DNA of 14,424 nucleotides, taken from positions 1 through 14,424 of the forward strand of contig JAAYBE010000256.1 of NCBI GenBank assembly GCA_012719015.1. The letters are read 5' to 3'. The notes beneath the pieces are model-generated. The model did not search any database. It was not told where the DNA came from and saw nothing but the letters and a program-made list of their open reading frames with translations. This stretch comes from Actinomycetota bacterium (GTDB lineage: Bacteria; Actinomycetota; Thermoleophilia; UBA2241). This document shows positions 7,928 to 13,601 of this stretch, in pieces (position 1 is the stretch's first letter; each line of letters begins with the position of its first letter). The position numbers were made by a program, and so were the translations under genes.

Positions 7928-7973
7928 GCGCCGAGGGGCGGGCGGAGGACGCCTCGGCGCCGCCGCCCGCCCC
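7928..7973 (-). terminator. Overlapping GC-rich hairpins downstream of sod
   Basis: Two alternative perfect stems overlap: GCGCCGAGG (7928-7936) with CCTCGGCGC (7952-7960), and GGGGCGGGCGG (7935-7945) with CCGCCCGCCCC (7963-7973). They lie in the 180-base gap between the sod stop and mscL. A terminator without a U tract, or a folded leader of mscL, are both possible. Nothing else is recognised in this gap. Confidence 0.4.
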
Positions 7974-7997
7974 CGCTACTGCCGTCCCGCTCTGCCC

Positions 7998-8597
7998 TCA
8001 GCGGGCCTTGGCCAGGTTCGCGTTGGCGAAGTCCCAGTCGACCAGCTTGTCGAAGAACGTCTGCACGTACACGGGACGCAGATTCTGGTAGTCGAGGTAG
8101 TAGGCGTGCTCCCATACGTCGACCACGAGCAGCGGCGTGACGCCGGGCGCCGCCGGCATCTCCGCGTTCGGCGTGCTCACGATCTTGAGCTCGCCGTTGT
8201 CGACCACGAGCCAGGCCCAGCCGGAGCCGAACCGGCCCACGGCCGCGGCCTTGAAATCCTCGACGAACTTCTCATGACCGCCCAGCGCCTCGATCTTCTC
8301 GGCGATGGCGCCGGTGGGCGCGCCTCCCCCACCCGGCTTCATGGAATGCCAGAAGAAGGTGTGGTTCCACACCTGCGCCGCGTTGTTGAACACCGGCTGC
8401 TTGTCCGCCTTGCCGGCCACGGCCGTGATGACCTCCTCGAGGCTCTTCTCCGCGAGGTCGGTACCGGCCACCAGCTTGTTGAGCGTGTCGACGTAGGCCC
8501 TGTGATGCTTGCCGTAGTGGAAGCTGACCGTGCGGGCCGAGTACTCAGGCTCCAGCGCGTCTTCCGCGTACGGGAGCGGCGGCAGTTCGAACGCCAT
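7998..8597 (-). CDS. sodB: Superoxide dismutase, Fe type
   Basis: Dismutates superoxide to oxygen and hydrogen peroxide in the cytoplasm. Metal ligands are H27 (FHYGKHH), H79 (WNHTFFW), D160 and H164 (DVWEHAYY). Gln75 in NNAAQVWNH together with the absence of Gln in the 140s (STPNAEMPA) is the arrangement of Fe-SOD rather than Mn-SOD, although cambialistic use cannot be excluded. The 199-residue length is typical, with no signal peptide. The ATG follows a strong AAGGAGG. It is 88 bases downstream of a four-gene Rieske/glutaredoxin/FTR-like operon on the same strand, which suggests a shared oxidative-stress context. Confidence 0.96.
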   Translation of the reverse strand: MAFELPPLPYAEDALEPEYSARTVSFHYGKHHRAYVDTLNKLVAGTDLAEKSLEEVITAVAGKADKQPVFNNAAQVWNHTFFWHSMKPGGGGAPTGAIAEKIEALGGHEKFVEDFKAAAVGRFGSGWAWLVVDNGELKIVSTPNAEMPAAPGVTPLLVVDVWEHAYYLDYQNLRPVYVQTFFDKLVDWDFANANLAKAR

Positions 8598-8617
8598 CGT
8601 TCCTCCTTGTCGTCAGG

Positions 8618-8632
8618 TCGGGGGTCCCCCGA
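8618..8632 (-). other. Hairpin TCGGGGG-T-CCCCCGA in the sod leader
   Basis: A 7-base inverted repeat around a single base, 21 bases upstream of the sod ATG and just above its AAGGAGG ribosome site. It lies in the 88-base gap after the Rieske gene. It may end the redox-operon transcript or affect sod mRNA; no T run follows. Confidence 0.4.
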
Positions 8633-8685
8633 TCGTCTCCGGCCACCACGGCCGGGTGGTCGCTGTCGAGCGGCTGGAGCCTGCG

Positions 8686-9093
8686 TCAGGCCAGCTCCGG
8701 CACGTCCACCTCGATGGCACCGTCACGCACCCGGACGCGGTACGTGTGCAGGTCGTGCACCCTGGTCTTCCATTCGAGGCGCTTCTGCAGCCTGAACCAG
8801 CGCCGGACCGGCTCCGGGATGCCCTCCGCCGGGCCCATGTCGTGATCGATCGGCCAGCTCAGGTTCTTTCCGTTGCGGATGTCGAACTGGGCGTCGTGGT
8901 GGGGGCAGGTGAGGATCCAGCCCTCCAGGGCGCCTTCGTTCAGCGGTGCGTTCTCGTGGCCGCAGCGACGGCTCACGGCGTAGAACGAGCCGTCGTACTC
9001 GCAGATGCAGATCTCGCGCTCGGGCTCGCCGGCGCGCACGTACTTCATTCCGCCGGCGGCGATGTCGCCTGTCTTCGCTACTTCGTGCCACAT
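8686..9093 (-). CDS. Rieske [2Fe-2S] protein (second of the redox operon)
   Basis: A 135-residue soluble Rieske-type protein. The cluster-binding motifs are CGH (C44, H46) and CPHH (C63, H66), separated as in Rieske ferredoxins. Residues 1-72 make the Rieske fold, and the following 60 or so residues, with basic EPVRRWFRLQKR near 93-104, form an extension with no clear relative. No signal peptide or transmembrane segment is present, so it is probably a cytosolic electron carrier or a small oxygenase/reductase component. The start is ATG at 9093, only 2 bases after the FTR-like stop, with GAGGA 6 bases ahead; the reading frame stays open upstream, but that part is only a shadow of the FTR-like gene. 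Last gene of the operon. Its partner enzyme is unknown. Confidence 0.9.
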   Translation of the reverse strand: MWHEVAKTGDIAAGGMKYVRAGEPEREICICEYDGSFYAVSRRCGHENAPLNEGALEGWILTCPHHDAQFDIRNGKNLSWPIDHDMGPAEGIPEPVRRWFRLQKRLEWKTRVHDLHTYRVRVRDGAIEVDVPELA

Positions 9094-9095
9094 GG

Positions 9096-9422
9096 TCAGT
9101 CCTCGTCCGGCGGGAACTGGGGCAGGCTGTCCGGGTCGGTCACGTCCAGATGGACGAACAGGCCGCACCAGCAACGTTTCATGGCGTCGAAGTGGGCGCG
9201 GTGGAACGGGATGCACGGGCAGACGATCTTCATGTCCTCCTCGCGCACGCCGCTGCGCCCCTGGCACGGGCAGTACGGCGCCCCGAGGTCCTGCTCGAGC
9301 TTGACTTCAGCCTCAAGCAGCTCGTCCACCAGCTCTGCGTCCGGCGTGAACTTGTAGCCGAGCGGCGTGACCACGCGCTCGAAGAGGTATCTCAGCGACT
9401 CCTTGCGGGGCTCGTTGCTCAT
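9096..9422 (-). CDS. ftrB: Ferredoxin:thioredoxin reductase catalytic-subunit-like protein
   Basis: A 108-residue relative of the FTR beta chain, which uses a [4Fe-4S] cluster next to a redox disulfide to pass ferredoxin electrons to a thioredoxin disulfide. Six cysteines appear as three C-x-C pairs: CPC (51-53), CPC (68-70, in IVCPCIPF) and CWC (84-86, in KRCWCGLF). By comparison with the cyanobacterial enzyme, C51/C68/C70/C84 should hold the cluster and C53/C86 should form the disulfide. Odd points are Trp85 where the classical CHC motif has a catalytically important His, a longer stretch between the second and third pairs (13 residues), and no gene for the variable chain nearby. Its ATG overlaps the glutaredoxin stop by 4 bases; a purine-rich Shine-Dalgarno is built into the glutaredoxin 3' end. 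Confidence 0.9.
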   Translation of the reverse strand: MSNEPRKESLRYLFERVVTPLGYKFTPDAELVDELLEAEVKLEQDLGAPYCPCQGRSGVREEDMKIVCPCIPFHRAHFDAMKRCWCGLFVHLDVTDPDSLPQFPPDED

Positions 9423-9688
9423 CCTCCCCCTCCCCCCCAGCTCCTCAGATGCTGGAGGAACTTGTCGGGGTTGTAGCCGACGACCACCTCGCCGTTGATC
9501 ACCACGACGGGGAAGCGGCGACCGCCGCTGAGCTCATAGGCCTTGTCGGCGGCGGCGTCCTGCTCGTCGCCAGAGAGCTTGTCCACGTCCACCGCCTCGT
9601 ACTCGATCCTGCTGTCGTCGAACCATTGCTTGGTCTTGCGGCACCAGGGGCAGGTGCTGAGCGCGTAGACGAAGACCTCGTCGATCAT
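9419..9688 (-). CDS. Glutaredoxin-family protein with CPWC active site
   Basis: An 89-residue thioredoxin-fold thiol-disulfide carrier. The active site CPWC is at 13-16 (STCPWCRKTKQWF), and the cis-proline region is RRFPVVVINGEVVVGY (57-72), typical of glutaredoxin/NrdH/mycoredoxin-like proteins. Because it lies between a Rieske gene and an FTR-like gene, it is the obvious candidate substrate of the FTR-like reductase (inference). The ATG at 9688 overlaps the preceding Rieske stop by one base (TGATG), with GGAGG ahead; the open frame upstream of this ATG is a shadow of the Rieske gene. The protein ends in five glycines, encoded by the G-rich Shine-Dalgarno of the following gene. Confidence 0.93.
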   Translation of the reverse strand: MIDEVFVYALSTCPWCRKTKQWFDDSRIEYEAVDVDKLSGDEQDAAADKAYELSGGRRFPVVVINGEVVVGYNPDKFLQHLRSWGGGGG

Positions 9689-10008
9689 CACTCCTCCCCT
9701 ACCCGGACGTGGATCTTCCCGTCCTCGACCTTGAGCGGGAACGTCGCGACTGCCAACTCCGGCGCATCGAGGAGCGCCCCGGTGCGCACGTCGAACCGCC
9801 AGTCGTGGCACGGACACGTGAGCACATGGCCTTCGAGCTTGCCGCCCTCGAGGGGACAGCCCATGTGCGCGCACTTGTTGGCGATCGCGAACAAGTCGCC
9901 GCCGACGCGGACCAGAAGCACGCCCAGCCCCATGGGGAAGACGGCCGCGTAAGCCCCCTCACGTACCTTGGTGTCGTCGATGGTCGGGACCCACACAGGT
10001 CCTGTCAC
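9688..10008 (-). CDS. Rieske [2Fe-2S] ferredoxin (first gene of the redox operon)
   Basis: A 106-residue Rieske ferredoxin, similar to small ferredoxin subunits of dioxygenase systems and NirD-like proteins. Cluster ligands are C46 and H48 (CAHMG) and C65 and H68 (CPCHDWRFD). The fold runs to the C-terminus with the usual LKVEDGKIHV ending, and there is no signal peptide. The GTG start at 10008 has GAGG 6 bases ahead. It opens a four-gene unit with junctions of -1, -4 and +2 bases, so the genes are almost certainly co-transcribed and coupled. No oxygenase or nitrite-reductase large subunit is nearby, so the usual partners of such a ferredoxin do not apply here; electron delivery to the FTR-like protein is an inference from gene order. 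Confidence 0.93.
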   Translation of the reverse strand: MTGPVWVPTIDDTKVREGAYAAVFPMGLGVLLVRVGGDLFAIANKCAHMGCPLEGGKLEGHVLTCPCHDWRFDVRTGALLDAPELAVATFPLKVEDGKIHVRVGEE

Positions 10009-10150
10009 GGCTCACCTCTCCACTCCGCCTGCAGACGACGCGACGATGACCCGCGGAGCGGAGCCTGTCTCGCCGGCGCCGGGCCGGAGGGCGGCGGCCG
10101 CCACATCACGGGTCGATTGGCAAGACTACCCGCGGAGTCGGGAGGGCAAA

Positions 10151-10163
10151 CGACGGCTCGTCG
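10151..10163 (-). terminator. Weak terminator-like hairpin after the nitroreductase gene
   Basis: On the minus strand a CGACG-AGC-CGTCG stem is followed directly by TTT, 25 bases after the nitroreductase stop. The stem is short and the T run is only three bases. The rest of the 179-base gap before the Rieske ferredoxin gene holds no clear promoter. Confidence 0.3.
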
Positions 10164-10187
10164 GCGAGGCCCGGTCGGCGAGCCCCG

Positions 10188-10727
10188 TCACCAGCGTTCG
10201 TGGTGTACGCGCTCCTCGTCGTAGCGGTCCGACGGCTCCTTGCGCGCCTGAGGCCAGCCGAACGGGACGATCGCGAACGGCACCACATGCTCGGGGATGG
10301 CGAGCAACTCGCGCAGCGCGGCTTCACGCTCGGGCAGAGGATGCACCCCGAGCCACACTGCGCCGAGGCCGAGCAGTTCGGCCTCGATGAGCATGTTCTG
10401 CACACACGCGGCGCAGTCCTGGGGCCAGAGGGTCTTCCATTTGGCGTCGCCGGGGTCGCCGAGGACCACCACGGCGACGGGGGCGGAGGGCAGCATCTTG
10501 GCGTAAGGGTGCCACTCCGGGATCTGCGCGAGCGTCGCCCGCTCGCGGATCACGATGAACCGCCATGGCTGCTGGTTGCCGGCCGACGGTGCGGCCATGG
10601 CGGCCCGCAAGAGACGTTCGACCAGCGCGTCGTCGACCGGCGCATCGGTGTACCGGCGGATGCTGCGCCGGCTGAGGACGGGATCGCGGCCGGGCAGGGG
10701 CGCGTGACTGGAGACGGGCTGGTCCAT
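10188..10727 (-). CDS. Nitroreductase-family FMN oxidoreductase
   Basis: A 179-residue member of the nitroreductase family, which are FMN-dependent NAD(P)H oxidoreductases, usually dimeric and cytosolic. The N-terminal FMN-phosphate site is SRRSIRRYTD (19-28), followed by APSAGNQQPWRF (46-57), and the C-terminal half carries ELLGLGAVWLGVHP (117-130). A Cys-x-x-Cys (C105, C108, in QDCAACVQNM) sits at the helix that normally packs on the flavin. The ATG at 10727 is 2 bases after the stop of the lipoprotein gene, and its GAGGTGA Shine-Dalgarno includes that stop codon, so coupling is likely. The frame is open far upstream across the lipoprotein gene, but that part has no family similarity. Substrate unknown. 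Confidence 0.93.
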   Translation of the reverse strand: MDQPVSSHAPLPGRDPVLSRRSIRRYTDAPVDDALVERLLRAAMAAPSAGNQQPWRFIVIRERATLAQIPEWHPYAKMLPSAPVAVVVLGDPGDAKWKTLWPQDCAACVQNMLIEAELLGLGAVWLGVHPLPEREAALRELLAIPEHVVPFAIVPFGWPQARKEPSDRYDEERVHHERW

Positions 10728-10729
10728 GC

Positions 10730-11272
10730 TCACCTCGGAGTCGCGTGGCTCTGCGCCGAGGGTATCACGCGCCGGGGGGCGGGGTGGTCGGTGCACGCCG
10801 CCCCGACCCCCGGCGCCCGTCGGTCCGTGCTCCTGAGCGTGACGACCACGTCCGGCCGTGCGCCGGCCGCCGGCGTCTCCCAGGCGCGGGCGTACGTGCC
10901 CGTCAGATCCGACTCCCCGGCTCTCACCACCCGTAGCGTGACGACCTGCCTGCCGCCCTTGCCGGCGATCCCCCCGGGGTTGGGGTCCGGCACGTACTCG
11001 TCGCCCTCGATGGCGAAGGTGTCGCCGGCGGTGAACGTCCACGCGTAGCCCGTGGTGGCGTTGGCCTCGAGCGTGACGACCACCGTGTCGCCGACCCGCG
11101 CCTCGACCACGGCCGCCCCCTCTCCGGGAGAAGGCGCCACCGCGATCGTCCTCGGTGGGGTCTGCCGCGGCGCCCCGCCGCCGGCACACCCGGCGAGCAG
11201 CGCGACCGCGAGCGCGGCCTTCACCAGCGCCGCCGCGCCGGTCCGGAGCCCACCACGCGTCGGTGTCCACAT
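10730..11272 (-). CDS. Lipoprotein with chagasin-like (I42) protease-inhibitor domain
   Basis: A 180-residue secreted lipoprotein. The N-terminus has basic residues, a hydrophobic stretch (AALVKAALAVALLAG) and a lipobox LLAGC with Cys29. The mature domain carries chagasin-family landmarks in order: GDTVVVTLEANATTGYAW (61-78, the NxTTGY loop), a glycine-rich loop GKGGRQ (104-109) and TYARAWE (126-132), where the family has RPW. Chagasin-type proteins inhibit papain-like cysteine proteases; the Pro-to-Ala change may alter this. The last 30 or so residues are low complexity. The start was set at ATG 11272 because AAGGAGG lies about 9 bases ahead and the signal peptide begins there; an upstream start (11308) would add 12 residues. 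Followed at once by the nitroreductase gene. Confidence 0.85.
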   Translation of the reverse strand: MWTPTRGGLRTGAAALVKAALAVALLAGCAGGGAPRQTPPRTIAVAPSPGEGAAVVEARVGDTVVVTLEANATTGYAWTFTAGDTFAIEGDEYVPDPNPGGIAGKGGRQVVTLRVVRAGESDLTGTYARAWETPAAGARPDVVVTLRSTDRRAPGVGAACTDHPAPRRVIPSAQSHATPR

Positions 11273-11341
11273 GCGGCGTCCCCTCCTTCCCGACCCGGAG
11301 CGCCTCACCGGGCCTCATCCATCCTGAGGGACGCGCTGCGT

Positions 11342-11370
11342 TTGTCAGACGTTCAGGGCACGACTATCAT
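11342..11370 (+). promoter_or_regulatory. Sigma70-type promoter of the FAD-dehydrogenase gene
   Basis: TTGTCA (11342-11347) and TATCAT (11365-11370) are separated by exactly 17 bases; each matches its consensus at 5 of 6 positions. This stretch is AT-richer than its surroundings. Transcription would begin near 11377, giving a leader of about 17 bases before the TTG at 11394. Confidence 0.65.
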
Positions 11371-11393
11371 CTGGACAAGGGAACTCCATACCC

Positions 11394-12923
11394 TTGCAAC
11401 GATCCTCCCCCCGCCCAACGCCCGTGGACACCGCACGCTCTCATTACGATGTCGTCGTCGTCGGCGCCGGCCCCGCCGGGATCTTCGCCGCACTTGAACT
11501 GGTGCGCCGCGACGGCGCCGCGGTGCTGGTCGTGGAACGCGGGCCGGACATCGGCGGGCGCGCCTGTCCCGCCCGACAGACCGGGGTGTGCGCCGGTTGC
11601 GAACCCTGCGACATCACCTGCGGCTGGGGCGGCGCCGGGGCCTTCAGCGACGGCAAGCTCACGCTCACGCCCGATGTGGGGGGCTGGCTCGACCAGTTCG
11701 TGGGCAGAGAGCGCCTGCGCAGGCTCATCTGCTACGTGGACGACGTCTGGACCGGATACGGCGCGCCGGCGGAGGTCCACGGCGGGGGCAGGGAGTGGGA
11801 GAGGATCCGCAAGGAGGCGCTGCTCCACGGCATGACCCTCGTCGAGTCGCCGGTACGTCATATGGGCACCGAGCGTTGTCACGCCATCCTCACGCGCATG
11901 CGTGAGGACCTCGAGGGCCACGTCGAGGTGCTGACCGGACGCCGGGTCGAGCGCATCCTGGTGGAGAAACCCGCCGGAGCGGCCGACCTGCGCGCCGCCG
12001 GCGTGCTCCTCGAGGACGGCACGAGAGTGACGGCCGACGCCGTCGTCGCCGCCCCCGGCCGCGAGGGGGCGGCGTGGCTCGTCGACGAGTGCCGCCGCCT
12101 GCACATCGGCCTGCGCACCAACCCGGTGGACATCGGGGTGCGCGTCGAGACCTCGGCGGCGGTCATGGAGCCGCTCACGACGGCGCTCTACGAGAGCAAG
12201 CTCGTCTACCACACCCCGAGCTTCGACGACCCCGTCCGTACCTTCTGCATGAACCCCTACGGGGCCGTCTCGCTCGAGAACTACGGCGACGTCATCACCG
12301 TCAACGGCCACAGCTATGCCGGGTTCAAGACGGACCACACCAACTTCGCGCTGCTGGTCAGCACCGACTTCACGCAGCCGTTCGACGACCCCATCGCCTA
12401 CGGCAAGAGCATCGCCCGGCTCGCCAACGTCCTCGGCGAGGACATCATCGTGCAGCGCCTCGGCGACCTGCACCGGGGCCAGCGCAGCACCGCGGAGCGC
12501 ATCAGGCGCGGCACGGTGCACCCGACCCTGGCCGGCGCCACGGCCGGCGATCTCGCGTTCGTGCTTCCGTACCGTCATCTGACCGACATCCTGGAGATGC
12601 TGGCCGCCATGGACAAGCTGACCCCCGGCCTCAACAGCCGCGACACGCTCCTCTACGGCGTGGAGGTGAAGTTCTACTCCGCGCGGCCGGAACTGGACGC
12701 CGGCCTGCAGACGCCGGTCACCGACCTCTACGCCGTGGGCGACGGCGCCGGCATCACGCGCGGCCTCGTGCAGGCGTCCGTCGCCGGAGTGCTGGCCGCG
12801 CGCAGCATCCTCGGGATCGGGGACGTGGACCTGCCGGCCCCGGACGGCGCCACGGGCGACAGGTCGGCCCAGCAGCCGGCCCCCACCGCCGGCGACCCGT
12901 CCGTCCCGCCCGCCGCGGGCTGA
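11394..12923 (+). CDS. FAD-dependent dehydrogenase, COG2509-like
   Basis: A 509-residue flavoprotein of the uncharacterised family related to COG2509. It has the N-terminal dinucleotide fold DVVVVGAGPAGIFAALEL (19-36, with GAGPAG at 24-29) and VLVVERG (44-50). A conserved region follows with five cysteines (C58, C66, C69, C72, C76), running directly into GWGGAGAFSDGKLTL (77-91). The C-terminal FAD segment is LYAVGDGAGITRGLVQAS (about 444-461). The final 25 or so residues are Pro/Ala-rich and probably disordered. Substrate and acceptor are unknown in this family. The TTG start at 11394 is 17 bases after the predicted transcription start; AAGGGA at 11377-11382 is a weak Shine-Dalgarno. GTG at 11424 is an alternative without one. 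The gene is divergent from the lipoprotein and convergent with the NTPase gene. Confidence 0.88.
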   Translation: MQRSSPRPTPVDTARSHYDVVVVGAGPAGIFAALELVRRDGAAVLVVERGPDIGGRACPARQTGVCAGCEPCDITCGWGGAGAFSDGKLTLTPDVGGWLDQFVGRERLRRLICYVDDVWTGYGAPAEVHGGGREWERIRKEALLHGMTLVESPVRHMGTERCHAILTRMREDLEGHVEVLTGRRVERILVEKPAGAADLRAAGVLLEDGTRVTADAVVAAPGREGAAWLVDECRRLHIGLRTNPVDIGVRVETSAAVMEPLTTALYESKLVYHTPSFDDPVRTFCMNPYGAVSLENYGDVITVNGHSYAGFKTDHTNFALLVSTDFTQPFDDPIAYGKSIARLANVLGEDIIVQRLGDLHRGQRSTAERIRRGTVHPTLAGATAGDLAFVLPYRHLTDILEMLAAMDKLTPGLNSRDTLLYGVEVKFYSARPELDAGLQTPVTDLYAVGDGAGITRGLVQASVAGVLAARSILGIGDVDLPAPDGATGDRSAQQPAPTAGDPSVPPAAG

Positions 12924-12935
12924 GCCGCTTCAGCC
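12918..12935. terminator. Small hairpin containing both convergent stop codons
   Basis: GGCTGA (12918-12923) and TCAGCC (12930-12935) form a 6-bp perfect stem with a 6-base loop. The stop codon of the FAD-dehydrogenase gene and that of the NTPase gene are the inner part of the two arms. There is no T tract on either side, so if it terminates transcription it does so weakly. Confidence 0.35.
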
Positions 12936-13601
12936 GCCGGGCTCCCGGCGCCCTTCGAGCGCCAGCCGCACCAGCCTCTCGCACAACCCGGTGGAGGACG
13001 CGACGCCGACCTCGATCTCCGTGACATCCGTGGCGTGGAGACGCCGCCGCAGATGTTCGACGACCAGCGGGTTCACGACGACGACCGCGACGCCGAACCG
13101 GCCCGCCTCGAGGATCTGCACGGCGTTGACCCAGCCGGACCCGGCGACCAGTTCGAGCGGTCCGATCTGGTCGATCACCAGCAGGTCGGTGGGGCTTGCC
13201 AGACAACGTTCCAGCTCGTGACGACCCCAGCGCAGCGCCTCGCCCACGAACGTCCAGGAGAACCGGCCGGCCGCGCCGCTTCCGATGGGCTCGCCCTCGT
13301 CCACACCCACGTAATCCGCCAGTCGCCGACGCTCTCCCGTGCGCACGTTGAGCACCGTCTGGACGATCCGCCCCGAGGCGAGCCGCCGGGCCTCGGTGAT
13401 GAGCCCGCAGACCCGTAGCCCCCTGTGCCGCGCCGTCTCTGCGACGCAGCGGCACACCTCCGTCTTGCCGACGTCCGGAGGGCCGGTGAGGAACACGAGC
13501 CGGGGACGCGCGAAGCCGGCGGAGCCGGGCGACGGTCCGGCGCCGCGCAGCGGCCCGGAGGCCGTCGCCCGCCGGCGACCGTCGGCGTCAGCGGGCCGCA
13601 A
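12930..13601 (-). CDS. THEP1-like NTPase (NTPase_1 family)
   Basis: A 223-residue P-loop NTPase. Walker A is GPPDVGKT (40-47), preceded by RPRLVFLT. VCGLITEARR (64-73) and the Walker B segment LLVIDQIGPLEL (140-151) match the pattern of THEP1 family nucleoside-triphosphatases. Position 145 is Gln where the family usually has Glu (DEIG), which may lower hydrolysis or shift specificity. The first 30 residues are low complexity. The likely start is TTG at 13601, 14 bases inside the end of the DUF364 gene; the next in-frame GTG would remove part of the P-loop strand. It forms a two-gene unit with the DUF364 gene, and its role there is unknown. It is convergent with the FAD-dehydrogenase gene, with 6 bases between stop codons. 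Confidence 0.85.
   Translation of the reverse strand: MRPADADGRRRATASGPLRGAGPSPGSAGFARPRLVFLTGPPDVGKTEVCRCVAETARHRGLRVCGLITEARRLASGRIVQTVLNVRTGERRRLADYVGVDEGEPIGSGAAGRFSWTFVGEALRWGRHELERCLASPTDLLVIDQIGPLELVAGSGWVNAVQILEAGRFGVAVVVVNPLVVEHLRRRLHATDVTEIEVGVASSTGLCERLVRLALEGRREPGG

Noticed and set aside
5679..8795. A 1038-codon open frame on the plus strand
   Set aside because: It runs antisense to the PEPCK-like, mscL, sod and Rieske genes, all of which have clear family motifs; its translation is Arg/His/Val-rich with no domain. High GC makes such stop-free antisense frames common.
9094..9267. Upstream extension of the second Rieske frame
   Set aside because: It overlaps the FTR-like gene, whose cysteine motifs are unmistakable; the ATG at 9093 has a proper Shine-Dalgarno.
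10123..10150. Possible minus-strand promoter (TAGTCT with an upstream TTTGCC) for the redox operon
   Set aside because: The -35 match is only 3 of 6 with a 16-base spacer and the leader would be about 115 bases; not convincing without mapping data.
10728..11318. Upstream extension of the nitroreductase frame
   Set aside because: It overlaps the lipoprotein gene in another frame and its translation is low complexity; ATG 10727 has a good ribosome site and starts the family match.
11367..12578. A 403-codon open frame on the minus strand
   Set aside because: Antisense to the FAD-dehydrogenase gene, with no recognisable motif and composition typical of a shadow frame.
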